NCBI GenBank assembly: GCA_029962745.1
Contig: CM057158.1
Location: 8,930,949-8,994,948, forward strand
Length of the DNA: 64,000 nucleotides
Direction: 5' to 3'
Source: Echinometra lucunter
Lineage: Eukaryota > Echinodermata > Echinoidea > Camarodonta > Echinometridae
Shown in pieces: positions 10,733 through 23,800 of this stretch. The notes beneath the pieces were generated by a model, which saw nothing but the letters and a program-made list of their open reading frames with translations, searched no databases and had not been told where the DNA came from. The position numbers were made by a program, and so were the translations under genes. Each line of letters begins with the position of its first letter. Position 1 is the stretch's first letter.

Positions 10733-13700
10733 GTAGGTGCAATAAATTGTAGGAAGAAGGCCCATATTTGCAAGCAGTAGCACTACTCAGTCAATGATGT
10801 AGCTAAGGGAAGTTTGAATCTAACGTTTATTACTTTTATTTCAATTACTTATAAATGGAACAGTGAAAAAAAAATATAAAAAAGAATTAGAAGAATGAAG
10901 AGTTATGTGACTTATGTCTGACAAATATGTTTGCAGACTTATCTTGTCACATTCAATCACAGATTAAGCTGTATTGGTGCACAATGCATAGCTAGAGCCT
11001 TTTGAAAGGGGATTGTCTAGCCAAATGTCATAAGTTTATCCAGAAGTTTGAACAGAAGCAAAACAGAAGCAACAAATGAACTAAAGGAAATTTCCCCACA
11101 GTCTCCTGAAGGATAACCATTGATGAGAATCGATAATAACTTTATTTGGGATTGATGTCAAGAGCTACTCCGTGAATAAGAAATAGATCTAAGATACAGA
11201 CTAGAATTTTGCGATTGACTGCAAAAACTAACTATCGATGCAGTTCCATTGCATCGCTTGATCGTATTCATAGCCCGGGGGGGGGGGGTCACTTCCATTG
11301 AAGAGTGGACAGCATCCGCGAGAAAAAAAACGCGGAAAAGGGGTATTTTTTCAGGGGTAGGCGCGGAACGCGCGGAACGCGAATAGAGTGTCAGAAACGC
11401 GCAAAAATGAAAAAAGCCCCCTAAATCACGATAATCTAAAACGCGAAAAGGGTATGTAATCTGCACCGAATGCGAGACCGACTGTAACAAGACCCGTGAA
11501 CGGAAAATCCTATAACGCCTGTGTAAAACATAATGAGACAGTGAATTATCTCGAGATAAAAACGGCTCCAAACTTAGTTTCAGTGGACCCCAATAACACT
11601 CTCAAGATATGAAAATGGGAATGTCCTCGTTTAGGGTGTGCAAATCTGGGACATCTGCACAAAATCCGTGTTTAGGGTGTCCCAGCGGCCTGCCCTTGAA
11701 TCCTCGTTTATGGTGCTTTTTTTTAGGACGATTCTCGCGGATGCTGTCCACTCTTCAATGGAAGTGACCCCCCCCCCCCCCCCCCCTCCGGGATTCCGAA
11801 ACACAAATATTTGCAATCAGTCGCAAAGTTGTAACAGCCAATCAAGACCATTGTTTCATGCACATCTCGTTCAAAGAGGTAACACTGGACCAATCAGAAT
11901 GGTTGTTTTAAATTTGCGATTGATTGCAAACCTTTGTTTTACGGGCCACGGGTGATGATAGGACGAAGCTTTGATTTCATATTCGCTGCCAAGTCTCTAA
12001 GAAAAGAGGAATCTCGATCGAAATGCCTGAAAAAAGCATTCGTTCGTGCTGTAAAGCGGCGTCTTCATGGCACCCCATAGTAAGACATGGTGTTAAAAAT
12101 GAGATTGAGAGACACGGTGAGGGTCGGTGGACTTTCTCGTCTGACACGGCATTAATAGGCAAAATGGTGCGGTCATGCAGCGCGATGTCGGCAAGGTCCC
12201 GCGGAAGAGAAGAGGCAAGGGGGGGGGGGGCTCAAGGAACCCCCTTTTTTTGTACAGTAGTTATTCCAAGGTAGAAATGTCGTGGTCTTGCAGTGCGATA
12301 TCAGCAAGGCCCCACGGAAGAGAATGAGATCAGGGGGCTCGAGCTACACCTGTGTTTGACCATGTTGACCAATTGGAATGCCCTCTAAAATCCCTCCCCC
12401 TCCCCCCTCCCCCCTCCCCCACCCCGCTACCGTTTGTCATTTTGCCCATTGTATTAAAAGGGGGAAGAAACGGTACTGGCATTTATTATAGCGATGTCTA
12501 CAAACGCACGAAAGAGTAACCGAGCATCCCTGTCATTGACTACTTGGACTTACGTTCCCAGACCCTCCCCCCCCCCCTCCCCGTCGTTCGCCGTTTTGCC
12601 TTTCGCCCACCTTTGAGCACTCCTCTTTTCAAATCGTTTTGCATCGCCTGATTGATTATCTTGGCTGAAGTAATCATCCGAAGCCCTAGACGAGCCGTTA
12701 CTAGACAACCGTGTAAAGTGAGGCGGCATCTCAGTCGACGACCGATGTAGAAGGCGACTGATTGAGTAAACATTGCAAAATGGAGGAGGCATAATCGAAG
12801 CGTTCGTCGAAAACCTTCATTGCCAAAGCCTTTGCTAATTCATACAGCAAGCGGCTCTAAAAGACTGCACTCTAGAAAATTTAAGATGTGAAAAGAGACA
12901 CAAGTATTTAAAATGAGGATGTTTTTTTCCGTAAGGCCCTTTGTTGAATATGATCTTAAAATTTGCTTGGGAATAAGGGCTCTTTGTAGGCCCCTGGCCG
13001 GTAGGTCTGTAGGCCGGTACGTCCAATGCAGTAATAAAGAGGACTGCTGATAATAAGAATGGCAAGAAGAGGAAACCAGGGCATTTAGGGAGGAATTCAG
13101 TGAAATGAAACTGAAAGGGAGATTTCATGAAATGGCACAAAGCAAATCGTTAGTAGGCAAAGAAATCGGAGCTTCAGTCATGACAATGTATTTCATTGTG
13201 TCACAATTATCATGACTTTGTGTATAGTTTTTATACATATTATTCTCTGCTGGAGTTTAGTCTCTCTCTACCTCTCTGTCTCTCCCTCTGTTTCTCTCAT
13301 GTTTTTTTTCCTCTCTCTCTCTCCCTCTCTGTCTTTCTCTTTGTATCTTTCTCTATCCCTCTTTCGGTCTCCCCTTCTCTTTCAACAGGTCTTGGGTCAA
13401 AGGAAAATAGTGGCACATCTTCAAAAACTGAAATTAAGTATGACTCACACACCGAGCACTTATTGGACATGTTTGAAGTAAATCTGTTCAAGAATGAAAC
13501 AAATGCTAGTGAAGTAATTGGTATCAGCCCATCAAAGAAATCTGGGTATGTAAACATGTGATATCTAGTTATTTTTCACAAGTTACATGTATTATCTAGC
13601 TACATTGTATTATAACTATGAAAAACAAACGGTAGCCTGCCCCCGTCATGCCCATCTCTCTTTTTCCCGGTCTCTTTCGCTTCTTCCACTCTTTCAATTT

Positions 13701-16700
13701 CTATTAATTGTGTTTATAAAACATTATGCATATAGTATACATGTATGTATGATCATGATAATATCACACAGAGTTTTTCTTATCGGCAAGTCCGTAAGTA
13801 CTTGAATTTAAGTCGGATGACGAATGAACATATTTTTATGCCTCCGCCCACCGAGGGTGGTGCCGAGGCATTAAGTATTCGGGCTGTCTAAGGAGCCGTG
13901 CAAGATATGAACTTCGTACTTGGTGCTGGGGGGTGTTTCATAAAGCTGTTCGTAAGTTACGAACGACCTTACGCACGACTGGTGATACCTTCTTGTGCTA
14001 CATGTACATGTAAATGAATGAGAATCTGATTAGCACCCAAGAACATGTTCCAGTCGTGCGTAAAGTCGTTCGTAACTTACGAACAGCTTTATGAAACACC
14101 CCCAGGTATGTTATAATGTATCACCATAGGAAAACGATCTGATTAGATTTTAGGGTATGTAGGTGACAGTAGGTCAAAGGTCAAAGATCATAGAGATCAA
14201 TTTCTGAAATTTCAGGTGTCGGCCTAGTTAACGCGATATCTGAAGAACCATTTAACCTATGAACTTCAAACTGGGTGCTAGTGCGCATGACCATAGGAAG
14301 ACGATCTGATACATTTTAGGGTACATAGGTCAAAGGTCAAAGTCACGGAACAATTAAAAAATTTCAGGTTTTAGCCTTGTTAACGCAATACCTCAGTAAC
14401 CATTTCAGGTATGATATCCAAAATGTGGTGCTGGTATGCATCACCATAGGAAGATGATCTGATTAGATTCAGGGTACGATGTCAAAGGTAAAAGGTTACA
14501 GAGGTTATTAAATGTCTGAAATTTCAGGTTTTAGCCTCATTAACACGATATTTCAAGAACAACGTGAGGTATGAACTTCAAACTTAGTGCTAGTTCGCAT
14601 CACCATAGTGAGACAACGTGATTACATTTTCGGTTTAGTAGGTCAAAGGTCATAGAGGTCAACACGTATGAAATCAAAGATTTCCTAACTTTGTTATTAC
14701 CATAAATTTTATCCATGAGTATAAGGAGACAAAGTGATCAGACTTTTGGGTTGTTTGCTCAAAGGTCAAAGAGGTCTCTTAACATCTAATTATTGTTTTG
14801 GGTTTTTTTTTAAATTCTGGTTATCACTAGTTTATAATGGTTAAGAAAATATTGAGTCATGAAGTTAACTGAATATAGGGAAAGGTACATAGGAGACACA
14901 GTCTGGAAACTCATAGGTCTGTTTTGAAAATAAGGGGGTTTTTTTAGGGAGGTGCTTGACAGTATATTTTGTCATGAAGGATCTCACTAAGTCACTTGAA
15001 ATTTTTGAAAACTTGTCCAAGTATGTTTATATGTTTACAAGTTTTTTACCAAACTTTTATGATCCCACCACATTTAAATTTACTCTTTTGTTGTTGTTGA
15101 TGTTTGTATAGGTTTTTTGTAATATGTTATTGTCTGTAAATATGCTTTTGATATGTTTTATGAATGTTTTCTAATGGAGATGTTGAAATAGATTCAATTC
15201 ACTTCAATTCAATGTTATTTCAACTCTTTCAGTGAGATCATTCATGACAAAATATAAAACATCTCACTAAACATTCATTTCTTTTTTGTACCACGAAAAA
15301 ATGTGCTGTCCCATACTCCGAAGTAATGAAATCATAACGTTTATCCGTATGTTTAATATTCTGATATATCAGTTGATATTTGAAAGCTTAGAATCTGGTT
15401 ATATTGAAGAAAAGTGTGTCTTTGGGGAAATTTAAGAGAGTGCATGAGAGTGCTTCGACTGATTCATGACATTTATAGATTATTTGTTAGGTTTATACAT
15501 TGTTGAAATCTAAATTATATAGGCTAGTAATGCAAAAATGTATAGAGAAACCCACCGGCTCCATAGAATGTTTTTTGTTTTTTTTTGTTTTTAAAGTATG
15601 CATCTGATAACGAGTAAATTATTAGTAAATTACTAGTAAATTACTAGTAAATTACTAGTAAATTACTAGTAAATCTGATTACTACCATCTGGTTACTAGT
15701 AAATGGTGAAAATACTGAAGATATGTTTGTATTGGATTGGTAACGAGCCCCTAAGTTCCCTGGCTCTGCATTTTGTATTGCTATTGCTATTCCCGTAGGG
15801 AATGTGATTTCTGTTATGTGTTTCTTCTTTTTCTCCTCCTTCTTGTGATTATTCTTTATTGTTTTTATTTCTTGTATACCGGGTATATATGTTTACCTTG
15901 TCTCACCATGTATCGTTGTGATTACACTCTAGCGGGAAATCTGCCTTAGTGTCCGTTTATGCTGAGGATATTAAATTTCTTGCTGCATTGGTGCGTTGAG
16001 ACGAAACGATCTATTCCATTTAATCTCAGTTCCTATGACAACTAATTCCAGAATTAATCCAACTTCAGACAAATCGCTTTTTTCATGTTTTGAAATGTAT
16101 TCGTATTTTAACGAAAACATATTTTCTTCTCTGTCCAGCATTCCCCTTGAGGCGCTTTATGGGGCAGAAATATCAGGTGGTGATCAACCTCAATGTATTC
16201 CTGGAAAAACGCGAGACAGAATGCAAAACCTTTTTGGCAGCAAGTATGTTGGAACCATCTAATTAATTGGTGTATTTACATCCATGTTACGCGTAAGAGA
16301 AAAAGAGTCATGCACTGAATAAAGGTTCTCCATTTTTTAACTGCTTTCAACTGAAAAGAAGTGTGCCTTGCTTATTTTAGTAGACGAGTAGATTTAGGAA
16401 TGTTATATTTTTCCATTGTGGCATTCTCTTTATGATTTACATGAAACCTTTATGTCAGTTTTTTAAAGATAGAGCAACAGAAGGGCGGAATGGAATTGTC
16501 ACTTTAGCTCATTGAATAATATAAACTCCTTTCGTATTCCTGTATAAACATTGTTTGATTTGTATTTCATGAAAATCACATCAAAATGCGTGTGAAGGTT
16601 TCAAATATATATAACCAGAGAAAGTAATACCTTCGCATGGCCTTCTGCAGTCGCGATTAACTGCTGTGTGATTTACCCATGATTGCCTGTTTCCTGTTAA

Positions 16701-19700
16701 AATGTAGTTGAATGTACATTTTTAGCGTCTAACCATTCTTTCGACGCTACAGTTAGGCAGGTATCCATGCTCAAGTCGTTGACAAGACCATTTAGGTTTG
16801 GCGCATTACTTAAGTGGAGAGCTAACAAATTATCGGTATCAAATTTATGCAACTTTGAAAGTACTACTTCGTTTAAAGAGAAAAATGTCACACTGCATAT
16901 ATGAATGAGCTAAAAGCATAATTCCTAATTGGCATCCCGCAATGGTGATTGCTGATTGGCGGTTGTTTATCGTAAAAGTCGCCCTTTTCCCCCTGTTAAT
17001 ATTAACAGCTATGATCGCAACCTTCATCCGTTTGTCGGGGCAGAAACGAAAGCGTCCAGTATGTCACTACCGCCTCCGTTTGGGTTTCGCAAAGCAGGTG
17101 AGATATACAGGGGTACATCGATGATTTTGGAAAAGGCGGGGGGGGGGGGGGGGGGAGGGGGGTAAGTTCTAAAATACATAAGACAAGCAAGAAACATGAA
17201 TATGCATCAAGAATGTCTTATTTTTCAGTGCTGATTCATTCGAATGATCTCTTGATTAGTCATCGAGATGCGTGATGCCACTAGGCTCTTCTAAACTAAA
17301 CGTCATGCTTTTTTTATATTAGATTCAGAATTTTCATTTTGATAGGGACGCCATGGGGGGACCCGTATGGGGAGGGCCGAATTAACTTTTTAAAAACCCA
17401 TTTGTGCCTGAGAGTCCACATTGTGTAGTTTAGCCCAATAACTTTGCGTGCAGAGTCTAAAAAACATACCACATAGTAGGCAGAAAGAGCGAAAAAATCT
17501 ACACATTGTGCCCATTTTCGTTGCACCGCAATTGTTTGATGCTGAATATATTTCTTACGAAAAGTAAGCACTAAAATCCTTAAATTTGCAATGTAATAGA
17601 AGTTCAAAATCAGTGTTTTTCTAAGCACACTGGTAACATTTTAACTTCTCAACATACTTTCCATCAATTTGTATGCATTTCTGACACATGCATTTTCACA
17701 AGAAAAATGAAGCAATAGAAGAAAAAAACTGGTATTGCCAATTTGCATTGAAGAAGGAAGATGATCAAAGTAGTCTGTAAATAATCCACGTCCTTAATGG
17801 GTTTCAAACCTGTTTAATTTCAGAAAAAGTGTGTTTTTTTATTTGATGAAGCGTATTTATCTTTCTCAAATTCAGTAATCACCCTTCGTTGTCCAGAGTC
17901 TTAGTATGTCCTCAAAAACTCCTAATGTTTCGTCTTTTTACACGCAGAAAGTGCTTTGAAGGCAGCCATGGCCGTTGTGGAGCACTCAGACTTTCCAGAA
18001 ATAACGGGGTAAGATATCTTTTGATTTCACTTTGATGTTTCCCTCGATAAATTATCCTTTTTTTTTTTTACAAAAAAAAAAACAACGAGAATAGAATTCG
18101 TCATAGACTCGTGACGAATTAGGTGGTCTGTCGGCATCTTTTAGGTTTCGACATGGGTTGTAATAAATTCGTTGGTAAGACTTTTGATACAATTTTTACG
18201 CCTCGATAGGAGACTAACGTCATAGAAATAGGATGGTTTGATATCGCAGAATACTTAACAGATCATCCAAAGCTTGAATTCACCTTAACGAATCAGATTT
18301 TCTATAGGGTTATACATAAACTACTGTGCGCTGCATTGCTATTGTCATAACGGGCCAAAATCAGCAGTTTATTTCATCGACTGTGACTGTATATGTAATC
18401 ATATAGTTAAAGAGGATAGTAATATTACATGTAAAAATAAAGCAAACGGAAAAAAAAAATTGCCCCCTTCCCTCCGGGACTCGAACCAGGGACCTTGAGC
18501 ATGTGAGGCAAGTGCTTTGAAGGTATACCTGAAAACAGCTCATAGAGATAACACGTTGATTCAAAACGGAATTCTAATATCAGGTTTTGCAGTCAAAATT
18601 TCACATGTTTTCGACATTTGATTAAAAAACATATGAATGCATAAGATAGAAAATTTTCTCAGCTGCAACATACTTAAAGATGGGTGAAAATCAAGCAGAA
18701 ATAAGGAAGATGTTGATCAAAGAAGACGAGAATGTAGAATCAAGAATTACATAAAGATCATGTCCCATAGAGAATACACGTAAAATGAGAAAAATTGACA
18801 TGGTACCTTTAATTGTGAATTTAGACCATGATGTCGTCATCAAAATGAGTAACAATGAATACCATATTTGTAGAGAATTGTCTCAGCTACAACATATCGA
18901 AATCTCAGTGAAAATTGATGAATAATAAACGACATAGTCTCGGTTAAAGGTAAAAAATATGACGTCATAATTGAAAAAATGAAATTTTGATTTCACCTGA
19001 GAATATGACGATGTTCCGACTGCTCGACCCTCAAATTTTTTTCTTGAATTCAAATCTCCATTTCATAGGCTTTCAGAAAATGCAAAAAAATTGGGGGGTC
19101 CCCATGCTATTTAACGAACTATGGCAGATTTCAAAAGGGCATGTTTTTGCATGTTTTTACGTTATTTGCCCCATAGACGCGCGCACGGATTTTGAACTTT
19201 GACGCGCGCGTGCGGCCTTATGAGGAGTTGAAATCGACTTTCAATTGTTGTGAATTGTTAAGAAAAGTATTAGGATCGCAAATCAAGTGAAAAAAACGGT
19301 GTTTTTACGTTTTCTTTGGTGTGCGCGCGCAAATATGGCGCGCGCGGACGCGGACGCGCGCAAATTTTTGAAATGCTTAAAATGGCCTGAAACGTGTGCA
19401 AAATGAATATGAGTCGATTCTGAGCATTTTTAATTTTTGCGCGCGCGCTGACGCGCGGACGTACGCGTACGTGCGCGTCTAAGTGAATGAAATTATTCAG
19501 ATTGATATGAATATTCATCATGCTAAGTATGAATGAGAAATGACATTCCGTTAAGAAGATATGATCATGAAATGATATTTACAAAATGGCGCCTGGATGA
19601 CGTCACGATGATCTGATGAACTTGAAAATGAGTAAAAAACCGAGATCTCGTAAGGACTGATAATTCATGAAAATTTGACAAAAAATGACAGGGCCAGTTC

Positions 19701-20784
19701 TGAGATTTCGACTGCACAAAAAAGTGGGTACCAATAAAGAGAATAATAAAGAAAATTCTGACGAAATTAAAAGGTGATCTGTCAAAGATGACAGACCACC
19801 TAAAAAACCCGCACATATTCCAGGATATCTGCATATTTCATGCACTGGAAAAGATAAATACCATGTCGAAAGGCGAATTTTATTTTTACCGAATCTGTTC
19901 ATATGCTTTTATTACCACAGGTCTCAGCTTTGCTAGTGTTATTGCTATGGTAACCGGTGAAACGGTGTACTTAATCCTGTTTAGTAGAGGAGCATTTCTT
20001 GGGCAAATAGATAAATGGCTTATAATGGGGGAGGGGACTGAGCATACATGCTATTAGTAGAGTAGTAATCTTACCATGCATTTATATTCATTTTTTGTGA
20101 CCAGAAGCATAATCATCGTTATATCATCATCATCATATCACTATGATCACCATGTACAAAATTACTTTGATTTGGGGTTATGAACTATCCAATATATATT
20201 TTCCTCACAGTAAATCTTGTACCCGATGCGTCGTGGTTGGAAACGGAGGCGTCATGAAGCAATCGTCGATGGGTCGGACTATTGACGATTTCGATGTCGT
20301 TATCAGGTACATACACGCTCCTTTACACACTCACAAACAACATCGCACCGAAACGCCCACAAACACACACACACACACACCCACACACGCACACACACAC
20401 ACACACGCACCCACACACACCCCTACGCACCCAACACGCCCCGCGACACACATATTCATAACATTTGCATTGCGTTGCAAGTAATATGTAAAATAAAATC
20501 AGATAACAAGTGGAGGATGACACCTGTACATCCAAATCATTATGCGAGAGTAAAGTTAAAAGGGAAATGAGATGGGTGCCAGGAGATCGAGGGGGGGGGG
20601 GGGGTGGGATGACGTGGAGGGAGAAAGCGAGAGAAAGAAGGGAATACAAATACGATATAAAGAGAGTGTGTTTGTGTTTACATTTTTATATAATGCTTTT
20701 AAGTGTATGCTCTGAATCTGGATTAAATCAAGTCTCATTAATTTGCTCCCTGCGCCAAGCGGAAGAAGGGGGGAGGGGAGGGGG

Positions 20785-20825
<41 letters not shown>

Positions 20826-23800
20826 GAGTGGGATTGAGAGAGATGGGGAAAGCGGAAGAGGAAAGAGATGAGAACAGATGGGCAGAAGAGGGGAGAGGAC
20901 AGAGGTAGAGAAAAGAGAGAGGGGGGGGGGATGAGTACATAAAGAAGAGTTATCAGATAATTAACTAAAGAAAAGGGGCAGAGAGAGAAAGAGGTGAGTA
21001 CGTAAAGAAAAAAATCAGATATTTAACCCAAAAAAGGTAGAGAGAGAGAGAGAGATGTGCTCTGAATCTTGAATGATCCCATCCAGTCAGTGTATTGTTA
21101 TCTCTTTGCGCCAGGCTTAACGATGCGCCAACCAAAGGGTATGAAAGCGACGTTGGGACGAAGACAACAATCCGCATGGCGTATCCCGAAAGCAGCTTCC
21201 AATCCACCCTTCAGTACAAAGGTCATTGGCTCTACGTCCTTGTCATCTTCAAACAAAACGACCTCGAATGGGTCATTGACGTCGCCACTGGAAAGAAATT
21301 GGTATGAACACTGGGAACAAGAAATGTACATATATTTCAACAAACATTTTGATTTTCTTTTCTTTTCTAGGACCAGGGGGGTTTCATAAAGCTGTTCGTC
21401 AAGTTACGAATGACTTTACGAACGACTTGAATATGAAGTGCCAAATGGAATGCCCAAAGTTTTTCCTGACATTTTTATAAAGTGTGATTGCATTTCCCAT
21501 AATCTCAATTAAATTGTGGCAAAAAAAAATATAACATGCAATAAAAATGTTTGTGAACAATAATAATGTTAATCCACGTCTTCACATTTCACCTTTAGTT
21601 GGTGCTATTGATAAAGATTTAGAATCCCATTTGGCTTGCCATATTGAAGTCGTTCGTAAGGTCATTCGTAACTATATGAACAGCTTTATGAAACACCACC
21701 CCCCCCCCCCCAGTTCTTTTCCTTAGCAAGGTTGAAAGCAGGTAGGCCCGGCTCACACGAGATGTCATTCGATTGCGTCATTACCTTGCGCTTATAAAGC
21801 TTGTAAAGCCAGTTATTAAACGTATATTAGTTGCGATGAAATGATATGAAAACGTTAACTTTAACGTTAGCTCAGTTCGTGAATGACAGTGAATGACAAA
21901 AAGAGACGACTTTGTAGATCAGACTGTTTCACTGGAGATTGAACATAAAATGCAGTATACCAACAGGGCGTAAAATATGGGTCTTGAAATAAAATTTGTA
22001 TTCTTGCATATGAAATCTCTAGTGTCATTTAATGCAGGGCAACGAATGGTAAGCCCTAACAGTAAAACAATGATGATCAACTTGATGTCATACAGATTGT
22101 TTGCTTTTTGTTATATCCTTCACCAAATCCGTCATGTGTCTCAAGATATAGTAAGGACGGTTAAAATCCCATGAGGGGTAAGAAACAGCGACTAACTTAA
22201 AAGATGGAGACGAACGGTAGAATCTTCCATCCATGGAGAGATAGTAAAGTACAATTCCTTGTATTCTGATTGATTGAGTGATAAGATACTGGTTGAACAG
22301 AGAAGAGTATTTTTTTTTTGACCAGTGCTGTTGTTCCTTTTTCTTCTCCAAAAATAAGCAGTCATTATACTTTAAGATTGACATCTCTGATCACGTTGAT
22401 AAGATCCCCACGCACACAATGAAGAGGGCAAGTATGTGTAACCGTGTAATCTGACGGAATAGCTATGCAAACTTAAGTATTGACTCGAGAAAAATAATTG
22501 TCTTTTTATTTCTAAGTAGAGCATAAGGGATTTTACATATATCGATTCTTTGCTTATCTGATACATATGATTATTACATTTGAGCATGCGTGTCTCTACC
22601 CGCCCCCCCCCCTCCTTCACACAAACACACACGCTCGCGGGCAGGAATCGCAGTTAAATTTTGTTGAATGATTAACGAAGATCGGAGTAAAGAATTCAGA
22701 TTTTGCCTTTGGCAGTCAATCGTGAAATAGTTTGTCGATCGGGCGAGGAAAGGCGTGTATCAGTGATGCCAACTGTTCCTCTTTTTTTTTCAGTATTTTG
22801 TAGTCCTTTAGGGAACACTGTGGGTTTCATGTAAAATACTGTTTTCCTTAACTAAGTAGTTACTGTACAGTTATGATGGCTGTAAGATAGGAAATATTTT
22901 TTTCCACTCATAATACTTCTTTTCTGACATGAGATTACTGCAAAACGTCATGTTGGCATCTCTGGTGTACATTATCACAAAAAATATCTTCGCCCATTCC
23001 ACATTATTAAGGAAAATTTTACTGTTAGGACCTAATTTGTTTGATCATACAAGCAATCTTCTCTCTTAGTAAGGAAAGAAATTGGGTGACCTCAGATTGT
23101 GCAATTATCAGGGACGGTTTGTGCGAGCGTTTGTGTGTGTGTGCTGTTTTGTTTCGATTTGAATATTTTGTTTATCTTTCCGTCTAATCGCCCAAAAAAG
23201 CATTGTTTAGTTTAACCCTTATCAAATCCGCTGAGTTATACTTCGGAATAGAAAAGAGAAAAAAAAAGTAAATTAATTTTCTTCTTTCATTAAATTTATC
23301 AATTCTACACGAACCACCTATCAGAAAATTATACATTTTAGGCCATTTTTTTTTTCTTCTTCTTCCTCTTCTTCTTCAGTTTGGCGAGAGAAGTACAATC
23401 CGCATTTGCAGTTAGTAAATGAAGTTGTTTCACTGGAGATTAAGCATTAAGACAAATATCAGAACACTGGCTCATATACGCCTCTTAATACCAGTAAATA
23501 TTTGTCTTTTTGTTGCAGAGATCCTCATTGAAATTCTGGAAGTCGGTAGCTAAGACTGTGCCTAAGCCAGCCGATGAATTCCGCATCTTTAATCCCCTCA
23601 TCATTCGAGAGACCGCTAAACTTATTGGTATGAAGGTCGGCAACGGCAAAGTCGGAAATGTAAGTTTAAGGACAGCAGTCAATGCCATTGTAACAGAAGT
23701 AAGTTGCATTTGTGTATCTGGACAAACAATTTCACAGGGGCTGCGGAACGTTGTGTTTGTTTTTTTTTTTTATGTGTGTGTGTGTGGGGGGGGGGGGGGG

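Larger units (their letters stand above)
18118..19803. mobile_element. Possible 1.7-kb TIR element in sialyltransferase intron 4
   Basis: The left end TTAGGTGGTCTGTC..GGCATCTTTT is mirrored at 19773-19803 (reverse complement TTAGGTGGTCTGTCATCTTT). A small perfect hairpin (AATTCGTCA / TGACGAATT) abuts the left end. The interior contains the tRNA-like fragment and a CpG-rich block. Only ~15 bp of the ends match, so confidence is limited. Confidence 0.5.

Noticed and set aside
13196..13388. Hydrophobic N-terminal extension ([11 protein letters not shown] type) before sialyltransferase exon 2
   Set aside because: It is the translated CT tract of the intron; the acceptor at 13388 and phase agreement with exon 1 define the real border.
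17948..17951. Upstream acceptor CGCAG for sialyltransferase exon 4
   Set aside because: It would leave exons 3, 4 and 5 out of frame; only 17952 gives a continuous protein.
18463..18535. Functional tRNA gene
   Set aside because: Only the anticodon-arm-like and T-arm parts are present; no A box or acceptor stem pairing is visible, so it is a SINE or pseudogene fragment.
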